A DNA stretch of 64,000 bases, taken from positions 5,582,642 to 5,646,641 of the forward strand of contig CM022670.1 in NCBI GenBank assembly GCA_012295275.1. The letters run 5' to 3'. A program made the position numbers and the translations under genes. Each line of letters opens with the position of its first letter. Positions within the stretch are counted from its first letter, which is position 1. Source of the stretch: Chrysomallon squamiferum. Taxonomy: Eukaryota > Mollusca > Gastropoda > Neomphalida > Peltospiridae. Below, piece by piece: positions 12,765 through 25,759 of this stretch. Under the pieces are notes generated by a model. That model had not been told where the DNA came from. It saw nothing but the letters and a program-made list of their open reading frames with translations, and searched no databases.

Positions 12765-15046
12765 TAACAATAACAATAAAATAAAAACATGAGGTTGAAA
12801 AATTCATCTACAAGTTTGTGATGTTGTATATATATATATATATATACTGCAACAAAACACATTTAATGGTTAACATTTTCAAAATATTCATTAAGGGCGA
12901 GTTAGTTATGTCCAGTGCGACAACGTCATAATGCTTGTATTAACCTACGTTAATTCCAGCCTGCTTGGAGAGCTTTTGTCAATTTATGTGAAGGTACTCG
13001 TGAGGATAAAGGCAGATCAAGAGGGATTTAAATGTCATGGCAGCCACTATCAGCCGTGATTGAGTAGAACGTCGTTTTCGACGACTTTGTTGGTCGGAGG
13101 TGAAATATCGCTGCTTAACGAGTCGGGTCGTGTTAACTGTTCCAGCAGGACAAACGACGTCGTGCCAGATCAATCCATTATCAAATGTTTGCAGCTCACT
13201 GTCACAAGCCATTTTCTCGACTTTAACGTATATGTTTAATTCCTACAGTGACTCGGTTTTGGGGTTTTTTTTTTTTTTCGTTGTGAATAGAAAAGTAGTC
13301 TCGTTTATTTAAAATTTAACAGCGGCTTCGGAAAATGATTCGATTGAAATTAGAGCGAAATACGTTGAAATTGCGGATATTATTCAGTTCAGCGTTTAGT
13401 GTATTTTTTTTTTAATTCTTTCAGTTAAATAAAATACAATTTATTTTATTTTATTTTACGTATAGATGGTACTAAAATATTCTGAAACAAAGACAACAAA
13501 TATATTTATAATTTGGAGATTTTATTTTATCCCTATCATCCCTTTCAATCTCGTTTTTTTTTTTTTATCCTTACATCTTTCGCCTTTCTCTGCATCTTCC
13601 CCGCCATACCCACTCTTTATTTCTTTTACATGTATTTGTATGTATCTGTGTATGTGTGTATATGTGTATATGTATGTATTTTAGTGTGTTATGTATGCAT
13701 GTGTGTATGTGTGTATATGTATGTATTTTAGTGTGTGTACATACGTGACTGTATTATAAGAGTGTGTGTGTGTTTATATGAGTGTGTGTGTATATGAGTC
13801 TGTTTATGTGAATGTTTTTGTATGTGAGGGTTTTTGAGTTTGTGTTCATGTGAATGTATGTATGTGTGTGTATGTGAGCGTATGGGTATATGTATGTGTC
13901 TATGCGACTGTATGTATGTGTATGTATGTTTGTATGTACGTACGTATGAATGTGTATGTTTATGTTTTATGTATGTAGATGTATGAATGTGTGTGTATGT
14001 GTGTTAACAGATTTATAGCACTAATTAAAAGATCAGTTGCAAACTAAATTACCATAATGTCTTTTCTATACGTTTTATTGCACAGATCTGTGTACTGCGC
14101 CATACCATTTTAATGTCAAGTTAAAATACTGTTGTATCGTCGTCATAACATTTCGCTCTAATATTGTTGTCAAATAAGACTCTGTAATATGTCATATCAT
14201 TTTACCGAAGAAGAAGAAAATCATATAAAACTATTTCTATCTAAACTTCTTTCCCTGCTGATATCACAACTGCGATGAATTCATTTGTTTTATGCCACAG
14301 CGCTGTTCTTAAACTTATACAGGCTTTTTACAGAGCGGAACATGCCAGTTTTACATTCCATTGGTCAGATCAAAATCTACTTTCGTTTTATGTTGTCCAA
14401 AATGGAAAACATCGGCAGTCGTGATTAGATGTGCGAATTATTTCCGTGAGGTAGAAAAGTAAGACTTTAAATGTTGTGCAAAAATGTTCATTATAAATCC
14501 AAGTTTTTAAAAAAAAATCAATTTTAAAGAAAGAAATGCATAGTCGTTAAAAGCTTTCGCGGTTTTTTGTGAAGTCGTTTAATGTGTCGAAGTGACAGGC
14601 ACGGCTGGCTAGGTGTTTTAAGTGCACCCTTACAAACTTCGAGGGGAAAACTTTGAGTAATTCAAGTGTTATAGTGATAGGGGAGATAATCAGCATTTTG
14701 AATAAGAGTAAATAAAGAATCTTGTTTGAATTTACAAAGGGAAGTAAATACTTTTGTAGGGTATCGATTAACAGGAGAAAACTGCCATGTTTTGGTGATA
14801 AAGTATTGTACACTCGAGTGAGTTTACAGCAATAATGGCATTCAGTGAAAAAATAATATCAACTTTTATTTACAAATAATTTAATAATTCCACTCTATTG
14901 CCATGACAACACGCAACTCAATACTGATACACGATAAAATGACAATATCTGTATAGGGAAAATGTTCTATTACCTTTGACAAAAACCATATACAAAACAA
15001 GGACCACGAAACTGCATTTCCATATACACCCCAGCAGATGAGGCAT
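12122..15046 (-). CDS. Secreted ...MFVamide neuropeptide precursor (Mytilus-inhibitory-peptide/fulicin-like)
   Basis: The coding exons 15046-14974 and 12579-12122 join in phase (g|CC gives Ala) into 176 residues. Residues 1-24 (MPHLLGCIWKCSFVVLVLYM...) form a hydrophobic signal peptide. An acidic spacer ends in Lys-Arg. Then come PYNHMFV-GKR, five copies of FNHMFV-GKR, an acidic spacer, WIKPLRRR, YLI-GKR and PLAYRMFV-GKR, and finally an acidic C-terminal tail. Gly-Lys-Arg marks prohormone-convertase cleavage and C-terminal amidation, giving seven predicted ...MFVamide peptides. Known relatives with amidated ...FV ends are GSPMFVamide (Mytilus) and FNEFVamide (fulicin, whose Asn is the D-form). 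Which family it belongs to is uncertain. Expression in neurons is inferred from the family. Confidence 0.9.
12693..12779. repeat. (AAT)n microsatellite
   Basis: About 24 perfect AAT units, followed by AAC-interrupted units. Confidence 0.95.
13628..14005. repeat. TGTA/TGTG low-complexity stretch
   Basis: Purine-pyrimidine alternating, TGTATGTG-like degenerate repeat of about 380 bp. Confidence 0.8.
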
Positions 15047-15053
15047 GTTGAAT
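14974..15053 (-). CDS. Signal-peptide exon of the neuropeptide gene
   Basis: The acceptor CTCTTTTGCAG precedes 15053. Seven 5' UTR bases are followed by ATG at 15046-15044 and 24 codons with a strongly hydrophobic core (FVVLVLYMVFV). The exon ends at AAAG|GTAATA in phase 1, which matches the phase of the peptide exon. The acceptor upstream of ATG implies at least one further non-coding 5' exon at higher coordinates. Confidence 0.85.
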
Positions 15054-16200
15054 CTGCAAAAGAGAATAATGTGAAATAGAGTTACAATCGTACCAGCTTT
15101 TCTTACAGAACGATTAGGATGTAGAAAAATAATTTTGTCTTTGTGCATCATGTGATGTAAAATAAAATAAAATATTTGTACAAGTTAATATGTGCGCTTA
15201 TTGGTTACATATTATATTTATGTGGTATTTAGCTATTAGTTAGTGAGTATAACATTCATATAACTATGTTTTAAGTCTTGTTTTTGTAAGAAAATCATAT
15301 ATCTTTGAATATTTACTAATTTATCAGTCAGTTTTTCCTCATCTTCTATGAAGTATTGAAAGAACATGTATTATTTATAACAGTGCATTCTTTAACTGCC
15401 ATAACGCAGGCACTGATGTGACTGTAATAAAAGTTACTGGAAAAAAGAGATTCAAGTGATCAAAATGCAGCAATAACACAGTGTGAGTTGGCGCGTTGCG
15501 TTTTATAGAAGAACATTTCCTTTCCAGGAGCAATCAAAGAACTTTGTTAGACCGCTGAAAACAAACAGGAAATAACTTCATCTTAGGCAGACGGCAAAAC
15601 GCGAGAAATCGTTTAAATACTTTGATGGAGTAACGACGTCACTTAGAAGGGGGCGCAAAACGTATTACTGGATGAAGTGACAGCAAGCGAGTGTTGAGTC
15701 CCAGTTAAGACTACACGCAATTTGTCAAGATGAGATTTACTGCAGCTCAATCAACGCCATTTTGTCAAATAAGAAGAAATGTGTTCACTTATTGCTCTTT
15801 AAATAGTACAGACATGAGTTAAATGGATACTTAAGAGGCGGGAATACCTACAACATTAAAATGAGACAAACACGGGCCACTGTATTAGAGAAACACGTTT
15901 TGCACACATCGCTTTTACAGTACTGTGAGTAAGCAGATTAGAACCTGCTGGTGTGAAGCACTTGTGCCAGAGTGCTGTGTAATAATTATACATTACAGCT
16001 TGTTAAATCTTTCTACAAATATTCAAATATTTTAAATGTACACGTAATGAAATTCATTGTGTTACTAGTCAATAATGGATTCATAAGATGCCATGAAGTA
16101 ATTACATTTGTATTCACTCTTGTTTGTTATCTAATTTCTTATAGACCATTTTACTATAACAGTATTCCACACATGTTAGTTGTTACCTAGTTTTCTAGTA
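15054..16200. other. Unannotated stretch upstream of the signal-peptide exon
   Basis: No exon is supportable. 15480-15760 is GC-richer and contains CGTCAC-type motifs. On the neuropeptide gene model it would be intronic. Confidence 0.3.
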
Positions 16201-16201
16201 T

Positions 16202-16306
16202 GTGTGTATGTATGTATGTATGTATGTATGTATGTATGTATGTATGTATGTATGTATGTATGTATGTATGTATGTATGTATGTATGTATGTATGTATGTA
16301 TGTATG
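16202..16306. repeat. (TGTA)n microsatellite
   Basis: About 26 perfect 4-bp units, followed by a degenerate TCTG/TCTA tract. Confidence 0.95.
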
Positions 16307-16394
16307 CGTGCATATAGCTATATCTATCTGTCTGTCTATCTATCTGTGTACATATATATAATGCAATACAAATTAGTGAAGTATTTCTCTAAAA

Positions 16395-16712
16395 CAAATG
16401 CATTATAACTTACTGACCTACTTCTGTAAAAAATACATTACAACATACTGAAATATGTCTCTAATAAAATGCGTTAGTGAAGTATTTCTCAAGTAAAAAA
16501 GCATTATAACGTACTGAAGTGTTTCTGTAAAAAATACGTTACAACACACTGAGGTATTTCTCTAAACAATTCAATACAACGTACTGTAGTATTTCTGTAA
16601 AAAATACATTACAACGTACTGAAGTATTTCTGTAAAACACACATTACAACGTACTGAAGTATTTCTGTGAAAAATACATTACAACGTAGTGAAGTATTTC
16701 TGTTAAAAAAAC
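16395..16712. repeat. ~35-bp minisatellite
   Basis: About nine diverged units share the core CATTACAACGTACTGAAGT, followed by ATTTCTGTAAAAAATA. Confidence 0.85.
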
Positions 16713-16792
16713 ATATATATATGAAGTGGTGAGAAGAAAATGGACTGATTACTTGTGGTAACAAGTTAAAGAAGTTAACCTCACAAAGCTCT

Positions 16793-17680
16793 ATTTGAAT
16801 ACAAGCTGTCTTACTACGACACACATATTTAAATACAAGTTGTCTTACTACGACACACATATTTAAATACAAGTTGTCTTACTACGACACACATATTTAA
16901 ATACAAGCTGTCTTACTACGACACACATATTTAAATACAAGTTGTCTTACCACGACACACATATTTAAATACAAGTTGTCTTACTTCGACACACATATTT
17001 AAATACAAGTTCTCTTACTACGACACACATATTTAAATACAAGTTATCTTACTACGACACACATATTTAAATACAAGTTGCCTTAGTACCACACACATAT
17101 TTAAATACAAATTGTCTTAGTACCACACACATATTTAAATACAAATTGTCTTACCACGACACACATATTTAAATACAAGTTGTCTTACTACGACACACAT
17201 ATTTAAATACAAGTTCTCTTACTACGACACACATATTTAAATACAAGTTATCTTACTACGACACACATATTTAAATACAAGTTGCCTTAGTACCACACAC
17301 ATATTTAAATACAAGTTATCTTACTACGACACACATATTTAAATACAAATTGTCTTAGTACCACACACATATTTAAATACAAGTTGTCTTAGTACCACAC
17401 ACATATTTAAATACAAGTTGTCTTAGTACCACACACATATTTAAATACAAGTTGTCTTAGTACCACACACATATTTAAATACAAATTGTCTTAGTACCAC
17501 ACACATATTTAAATACAAGTTGTCTTAGTACCACACACATATTTAAATACAAATTGTCTTAGTACCACACACATATTTAAATACAAGTTGTCTTAGTACC
17601 ACACACATATTTAAATACAAGTTGTCTTAGTACGACACACATATTTGAATATGTTATCTTACTACCACACAAACAATCCT
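16793..17680. repeat. 34-bp minisatellite
   Basis: About 26 copies share the core ACACACATATTTAAATACAA, followed by GTTGTCTTACTACG. A TTAGTACC variant takes over toward the right end, so the array grew in blocks. Confidence 0.9.
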
Positions 17681-18029
17681 AAAGTAGAAATAACAATAAT
17701 AGAAATAGATCAAACAAAATTATATTTAAAATTAGACAAAATATTAGCGACGGAGTGTTGAAATCCGCATGTCTGATGCTATACACATTGTATGTATTTC
17801 TTTCAGTCGCTCATTAAATATGTTCGTGTATAAAGATTTTTTTACAGAGTCCTTCGTGGAGAAGTGTTAAATCGCAATTTGCCTCATTAGATTTTGGACA
17901 CGCAAAACAGTCCCCTGGGGAGAAAAGTAAACGGATTTCTTTCTTAATTTGTTACGTCCGTCACGTTGTCGCCTTCTCAGGCTTTACTACAACAGTGTTT
18001 TCATCAGCATTAATAATAATCTTTTGTTA

Positions 18030-18030
18030 C

Positions 18031-18093
<63 letters not shown>
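18030..18093. repeat. (AAT)n microsatellite
   Basis: About 21 perfect AAT units, then GAT and AGT variants. Confidence 0.95.
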
Positions 18094-18095
<2 letters not shown>

Positions 18096-18209
18096 GATGA
18101 TGATGAAAAATAGTAGTAGTAATAGTTGTCTTTATTGCAGTTATTGTTATTGTTGTGCTGAAGCTGTAATATTAACTTTTCCTTCGATTTGCTCACTAAT
18201 AGTATACCA

Positions 18210-18470
18210 GTAAAGAACATATCAGTCTAAAGAAAAGTATAATGATAATAATCATCCTACTTATCAGTCTGAGTTGATGTGACGAAAGAAAGTATAATGA
18301 TTATAATCATTCACCTATCAGACTGAGTTGATGTGACGAAAGAGAGAGAAGTAATGATTATGATCATCCTACATATCAGTCTCTGAGTTGATGTGGCGAA
18401 AGAAAACTAGTTATTATAATCATCCTACCTATCAGTCTGAATGAAAGAAAGGTAATCATTATAATCATGT
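18210..18470. repeat. ~60-bp degenerate repeat
   Basis: Four to five units share the cores TATCAGTCTGAGTTGATGTG and ATTATAATCATCCTAC. Confidence 0.75.
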
Positions 18471-19099
18471 TTATTATTAGGAAAGGTTGGCCTAGAGACA
18501 TTAAATAAAACAAAGTGTACAATTGCGTATTTAGGCCAACTGTTATTTTATCCTTCTTCATACAGACTTTAATATTTTAAGTGAGAAGGTTATTGCTTTA
18601 ATATCATATCTTTTTTTTTTTTTTTCAAGTTTAGAAATCAGAGCCCGATGACTGCCAAAGAGAAACGGACATTTAATTCCTCCCTGGGTAATTGATACTC
18701 ATATCGAATTGTCTGCCTAGATAAACAATTCCTCCCCTGTGATGTGGCACCAGCTTGTGTTGCACAACGCTGTAGACCACGTACAAACAAGTCCTGGTTA
18801 TGTGTGACGTCAGGAGCCGCGTGTCAACACACTTTATTGTGTACACAAGTTTTTACCACCTCACACTTAATTATTTATCTGCAAACGTCACGTCGATGTT
18901 TGAAATTCACTTGAATACCGAGTTACCTACTGGTTATTTAATACGTGGATTATTCCACAGTGTCTTATCGAACACGTCATCAGTATAATTATTTTCTTTA
19001 CCGTACAAGGTACTTTTGCATTTCAATCTTTCGTGACAGCGCAACATTAATTTCCTACATTCAGTTTTTGACCTGCACGCAACCCCTTTTTAATGTTAT

Positions 19100-19226
19100 T
19101 ACTTTTTTTTTTTTCTTTTTTTTTTTTTCTAATTTCTACAATAGGAAGCGATTACAAAACCTTTCCCGGATGCTGTTTTTTTATTTTATTTTATTTTTTT
19201 TATTTTATCGTTGTTTTTTTTATCAT

Positions 19227-19325
<99 letters not shown>

Positions 19326-19378
19326 TTTTTCGTTTTTTTATTTTTTATTTTTTATTATTATTTTATTTATTTATTTAG
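19100..19378. repeat. T-rich simple-sequence block: poly-T, (TTTA)n, (ATT)n
   Basis: A run of (TTTA) units (19224-19262) is followed by about 20 ATT units (19264-19322) and other T-rich sequence. The long frames across it are simple-sequence artefacts. Confidence 0.9.
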
Positions 19379-20255
19379 AGGAAGCTGGGAATGGCTGCAC
19401 TGAGTATATGTGAATCCACAGACTAACTCATTAAATTTAGACATTATTATGAAAATGCTGAATAAGAATGTTTCTTTTTTTCCATTCGTATTTTCCCTGT
19501 TTTCTTCTTTCCATTTACCTTGCGTTTATGTTTGTTTGTATGTGTCTGTGATGTATGTTTGTGTGTATCTATCTGTATATGTAAGTATGTGTTATTAAAA
19601 TTTCATACTTAAGGCCAAATGAATTTATGAAGATCTATTTTTTATTTTTTATTATTATTACATGCGAATTGGTAACTGGAAAATAGCTTAACTCAGGCAA
19701 TTTAATGTAAAAAGGTAACATTAGATTTGTTTCTGATTTATTGTATATGTGGCGCAGTATTTTATATCAGTAAATGTGAAAAACATTGTAAATATTAGAA
19801 TATTCACAAAGAGAACGATTAAACAGCGGTTTCCTTTGATGAGTAATGTCAACTGTTTTCTCGCCAGTGATTACAAGGCACAGGTTAATTGCTCCCACCT
19901 CATTAGTTTACTGTGCTGTTCAAACAGTCGCTGTGTGCGTGTTATCTAGTGTTGGGTAAATAACAGCTACTAACAAAACTCTTTCCCTGTACAACAGAAG
20001 TGAATTTAAAACACATGACGAGAAATCTGGTGGTTAAAACTTATACGTGTCGTGATTTTAGCGTGAGAGGGTGGTAAGTTTAACAAACGTACGTGGTAAA
20101 AAAATACAGATTACACCTGTTTATGTAGATCCTGATTTATAGAAAATCTGATACAAACCGTAAATGTATAAATACAGATCACACGAGTTTTATGGAAAGA
20201 CTGGTACGGACATATTTAAAATGATGACATTTACATTTAAATGGGTAAACATTAC

Positions 20256-20286
<31 letters not shown>

Positions 20287-21104
20287 AGAAACATTAAAGA
20301 ATATAAAACATATTTACAATTAGATTTGTATCTAACAGTTTTTTAATATTACTATATATAAAAGTTATTGAATATTACTATAATATTATAGTTACTTAAA
20401 TAATTATGAATTATAGCTAATTAATATAACTCTATCTGACAGCTATGTAATATTACTATAATATTATGTGACAGCTACATTGTATCACTGTTCATTAAAC
20501 GACAGGTACTTTAACTGGTCACTTTTGCTGTGAATTACACATATTATTTTATATCATTTTAGAACTATCAGGTTAGGAAAGAGATTTTCGCTTGAGGTAA
20601 GTTTTTACTCTCTGAATTTCAGCACAAAACTGCCTTTCGTGGTTACGGTTCCCTTTAATTAATCGTTTTAATCCTAGTTATTTGTGTGTTCTAAAACGCA
20701 GTCAGCTTGTATTGATCAGTTTTAACGCGAGTTCTCGGTCAGATCATGAAGTGCGTTTTTGTTCAAGGAAACTCGGAATGACAATCGGAAGAAAGTGTTG
20801 TTATTCGCCATGGCTGTCTTTACTCGAGTGTTTGGAGTCGGCACACTAATTAACATGGTCGTCACCTGAACACTCTCCATCAGACGCTACCTACAGGAAG
20901 TGTGCTTTAATATGAGCCTCAACACCGAGACTGTGCCCAGCCAGCTCATCGTGACGTTATAGGTGGACTTAGCACTGAATTTTATTTTTGACAAATTAGT
21001 TATTCGTGGTAGGAGTGGACAGCAGCATAGAGAAGAGGGACAGATTTAGACAGAGCGTGTTATAACCGAAACGTGTTACATATTCTTCTGTATATACATG
21101 CAAC

Positions 21105-21615
21105 AGACTGCGTCAGTTTAAATCACGCTATCGTAAACGTGCTTAAATCCTACTTATACCTTTACCAGTCTGTCAGTTTAAAACACGTCATCGTAAACGT
21201 GCTTAAATCCTACTTATACCTTTACCAGTCTGTCAGTTTAAAACACGCTATCGTAAACGTGCTTAAATCCTACTTATACCTTTACCAGTCTGTCAGTTTA
21301 AAACACGTCATCGTAAACGTGCTTAAATAATACGTATACCTTTACCAGTCTGTCAGTTTAAAACACGTCATCGTAAACGTGCTTAAATAATACGTATACC
21401 TTTACCAGTCTGTCAGTTTAAAACACGTCATCGTAAACGTGCTAAAATAATACGTATACCTTTACCAGTCTGTCAGTTTAAAACACGTCATCGTAAACGT
21501 GCTTAAATAATACGTATACCTTTACCAGTCTACGACAGTTTAAATCACGTCATCGTAAACGTGCTTATTTAAATAATACGTATACCTTTACTAGTCTACG
21601 TCAATTTAAATCGTA
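21105..21615. repeat. 60-bp satellite, nearly perfect
   Basis: About 8.5 copies of an exact 60-bp unit with the cores ATCGTAAACGTGCTTAAAT and ACCTTTACCAGTCTGTCAG. Low divergence means a young array. It lies beside a GC-richer block (20700-21060). Confidence 0.95.
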
Positions 21616-21727
21616 TTAGAGATATTCTTTTTTATATGTTTTAAAGAGGTATATTAAGTAACTGTCACATATAGTTATATTAATTAAATGTTACATATAG
21701 TTATATTAAATAAATGTTATATATCTA

Positions 21728-21732
21728 TTAAA

Positions 21733-21775
<43 letters not shown>

Positions 21776-21815
21776 ATATATATATATATCTATCTATCTA
21801 ATATCTATCTATCTA
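21728..21815. repeat. (TCTA)n/(TA)n microsatellite
   Basis: Perfect TCTA units, then TA units, then TCTA again. Confidence 0.9.
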
Positions 21816-22604
21816 ATTATTAGATGTAGTAATTTTAAGTAACAGAGTGAAATTAATTTTTATTACTGTAAAGTTTTAAAAGATTGTATTTTGGTGACTT
21901 TTGACTAAAAGATTTACTGAACAAGACACTGAATATACCTGACACAGGAAACAGGTTAATAGTTTAGAATGAAATTCACATCGCCACTAACTTTGTGTGT
22001 TCAGCTCTAACTGAATTGCTCTGTGTATATATCAGTGTGCACGGAGAGATGCCAGTTCATCAAAATCTTCACAGACCCATTTTTGCATATCCACAGCATT
22101 AGAAACAGGAGCCAATTATCCACCTCTTTCAACAGCAGTAGCCAACATGAATCAGATATTAACAAGTTGTGGAGATTGAGCTTTTGGTTATTTATTGTAA
22201 CAGGGATCTTTTGAGGTGTCAGTTTGATAATCTAATATCTTACTAAAATGTTGTAAGAGTTAGCGAATGGTTCTGCTAGGGACGTTTAGCCCAAAGACTT
22301 TTCCGTTTACAATGTTCTCGCCTTTCTCCGACTGGAACCTATAGGTCTTAATTTCAATTTATTTTTTGTTATTTTTACGTTTCATTGTACCAGGTCAATA
22401 AATAAGGAGTAATAAAGATGTGTAACTAATTAACTTCAAAATTATCAAAAATAAAGTTCAGAGTAAATATAGTTGACACATTTAACACCTGTTTAACTGC
22501 TGAATTTTGATTTAGCGGTTCACCCTAATATTGTTCAAGATCAATGATACTCAGATATATCACAGTCTGCCAGTTACAACTACTTAACTGCAGCTAAACT
22601 ATAA

Positions 22605-22965
22605 CTGAAACTAAACAAGGTTCTTATGTAAATGAAACTGGTGTTAAATGAGATTACATTATAAGTGAAACTGATGTTAAACGAGGTTTCATTATTACTG
22701 AAACTGATGTTAAATGAGATTAGATTAAAGCTGAAATTGAAGTATAAACGAGATTATATTATAAGTGAAACTGATGTTAAATGAGATTACATAATAACTG
22801 AAACTGATATTAAACGAGATTATATTCTAACTGAAACTGATGTTAAACGAGGTTTCATTATTACTGAAACTAATGTTAAATGAGATTACATTATAACTGA
22901 AACTGATGTTAAACGAAATTACAGTATAACTGAAACTGATGTTAAACAAGATTACTATCGAATAA
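22605..22965. repeat. ~37-bp degenerate minisatellite
   Basis: About nine diverged copies share the cores ACTGAAACTGATGTTAAA and GAGATTACATTATA. Confidence 0.8.
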
Positions 22966-22969
22966 TCTT

Positions 22970-23660
22970 GATTACAGGACCAAAATAACTGAAAACTATT
23001 CACTACTTTTTAAATTTAAATACCTGCTAGATTAGAATTTCAAAATAAAAATTACAATATTTTAAAGACTATTGTGATTAAAAATACAAAACAAAAATTA
23101 TTGTCACTAAAAATGCATAATATGTTATTTTACATTGAAATATCTTCTGTTATTGTCCTTTATAATGCAAAAGTTAACTGATGTTGAACATGTTAATATT
23201 ATGCTTGTTAGATGTGATAGCATTCATTGACAAAACACATAATGATACTAGTAAGCTGGTTCAATGGCAAGACGGACTGTAATGTTATTAAAATCAACTC
23301 ACTGTTAATTAACTTGTCCCATTGTTTCCGAAACCGGACGCTGTACGAACGTTACGCATCCTGCCACGACCAGTCAATGGGCTTGAGCGCCACGTGTGTG
23401 ACAGCACGAGCACCGATCTTAATGGAATCTACCAAGTATGAAATGACGGAGAGCAGATTCCATACTTCACAGGTAATTGTATCCTCTCACGGACAGCGCC
23501 GGGCTAAACACGACAACTCTGTAATTACCCATCTGTGCAGCGCTTTCTGAACGCGAGCTCAAGCCATGTGTCTGCTACTGAACCAACGAGAGAATCAGTT
23601 TTGACAAAGACGCTAAACAACGGTCACTGTTAACTCCGAAGTAGTGTAAACAACGATGAT
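22970..23660. other. Mostly repeat-free stretch with a GC-richer island (23320-23600)
   Basis: An open frame on the plus strand (23227-23550) crosses the island and a CACAG|GTAATT donor-like site occurs near 23474. I found no matching acceptor or recognisable protein, so this is not called a gene. A conserved non-coding element is possible. Confidence 0.3.
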
Positions 23661-23666
23661 AACGTT

Positions 23667-23706
<40 letters not shown>

Positions 23707-24632
23707 GATAGATGGACGGACGGATGGATGCATACACTGGTCGACAATTACAGTGCATTACGTAATATCTGTAGAATCAAAAAGCAAATATGCAAAAATT
23801 GTGAACATTTTTTTTCATTTATATTTCCTTGAATTTTTTTTTTTTTTTTTTTTTTTTTTTTGAACCTGTTAAATATTTGGTGCATGCAGTGGTCTTCTCC
23901 ATGAAGAAGGAGCAGATTATAACCTCATTGACAATGTTCACAACATCAAATACCATTTCTGTATGCTGTCATCAAAAATATATGGATCAAAAGAATGATA
24001 GTATCTTATGATCAGCTTTTATTTAAATAACACAGATTTAAAAAGATAATAGCATAACAACTATAATAATTATAACAATATTAATTATAAAAATAATAGT
24101 AATAATCATCATCATCAAATGAACAAAACAACAAACAAAGAGATGTAGTTGTCACATATTTTCATTATTCTGCTGTCTACACTACACTGTACTATTGTCA
24201 TATATTTTCATTATACCACTATCTACACTTCAGTTTAGAACAGTTACCTATTTTTGATATAACATTATGTACTTAATGTTTTGAAGTTCGTTTGATAATC
24301 GGCTAGAAGGAAATGAGATATTATTTCAGAATGCTTCTCATCGTTGTAAGAAAGGTTAAATATAAACAGAACTCAAGTAAAGAAGTGTTTTTATTATGTA
24401 TGTGTGTGTGACACATTATCTAATTGTTTACATATAAATCATAAAATTGAATATAATTTTTCTAATTGCCTTCATTGTTGGAAAAATCTAAATAATACAT
24501 TTTTTTTTTGTTTAAAAAGATTACTAATCATCTAATAAAAGGATCAATTGAATAACACAAATTTCTACATCAGTTTATAGCAGTCAATTAAATTAATTAA
24601 ATTATTTTTAAATTTGTTTTCCTTTATTGTGT

Positions 24633-25750
24633 AGTGTTAGAAAATACGTACTGTCTTTGGTAAACTAGTGTTAGAAAATACGTACTGTCTTTGGTAAACT
24701 AGTGTTAGAAAATACGTACTGTCTTTGGTAAACTAGTGATGAGAAAATACGTACTGTCTTTGGTAAACTAGTGATGAAGAAAATACGTACTATCTTTGGT
24801 AAACTAGTGATGAGAAAATACGTACTGTCTTTGGTAAACTAGTGTTAGAAAATACGTACTATCTTTGGTAAACTAGTGATGAGAAAATACGTACTATCTT
24901 TGGTAAACTAGTGATGAGAAAATACGTACTATCTTTGGTAAACTAGTGATGAGAAAATACGTACTATCTTTGGTAAACTAGTGATGAGAAAATACGAAAA
25001 CTAGTGATGAGAAAATACGTACTATCTTTGGTAAACTAGTGATGAGAAAATACGTACTATCTTTGGTAAACTAGTGATGAGAAAATACGTACTATCTTTG
25101 GTAAACTAGTGATGAGAAAATACGTAAACTAGTATCTTTAGTGATGAGAAAATACGTACTGTCTTTGGTAAACTAGTGATGAGAAAATACGTACTATCTT
25201 TGGTAAACTAGTGATGAGAAAATACGTACTATCTTTGGTAAACTAGTGATGAGAAAATACGTACTATCTTTGGTAAACTAGTGATAGAAAATACGTACTA
25301 TCTTTGGTAAACTAGTGATGAGAAAATACGTACTGTCTTTGGTAAACTAGTGATGAGAAAATACGTACTGTTTTTGGTAAACTAGTGATGAGAAAATACG
25401 TACTATCTTTGGTAAACTAGTGATGAGAAAATACGTACTGTCTTTGGTAAACTAGTGTTAGAAAATACGTACTGTCTTTGGTAAACTAGTGTTAGAAAAT
25501 ACGTACTGTCTTTGGTAAACTAGTGATGAGAAAATACGTACTGTCTTTGGTAAACTAGTGATGAGAAAATACGTACTGTCTTCGATAAAGTAGTGTTAGA
25601 AATAACATACTGTCTGATAAAGTAGTGTTGAAAAAATAAGTACTGTCTGATAAACTAGTTTTGAGAAAATACGTACTGTCTGATAAACTAGTGTTAAGAA
25701 AATACGTACTGTCTTTGATAAACCAGTATTGAGAAAATACGTACTGTGTT
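24633..25750. repeat. 35-bp minisatellite
   Basis: About 31 copies share the core ACGTACTATCTTTGGTAAAC, followed by TAGTGATGAGAAAAT. ACTGTC and GTTAGAA variants lie at both ends and ACTATC/GATGAG variants dominate the centre. Two internal deletions are visible near 24995 and 25125. Confidence 0.95.
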
Positions 25751-25759
25751 TGAATGGGA

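Larger units (their letters stand above)
12580..14973 (-). other. Intron of the neuropeptide gene
   Basis: A 2.4-kb GT-AG intron in phase 1. It contains an (AAT)n tract (12693-12779), a (TA)n tract (12828-12846), a GC-richer block at 12900-13230 and a TGTA/TGTG-rich low-complexity stretch (13628-14005). The GC-richer block has a 77-codon open frame on the minus strand that lacks convincing splice sites in phase with the gene. Confidence 0.7.

Noticed and set aside
12979-13212. 77-codon minus-strand frame with an RRKRR motif in the neuropeptide intron
   Set aside because: It lacks a signal peptide, in-phase splice sites and any recognised homology; the confirmed two-exon structure skips it.
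23227-23550. 107-codon plus-strand frame with a donor-like CACAG|GTAATT
   Set aside because: No acceptor, partner exon or known motif; a chance frame in a GC-richer patch is more likely.
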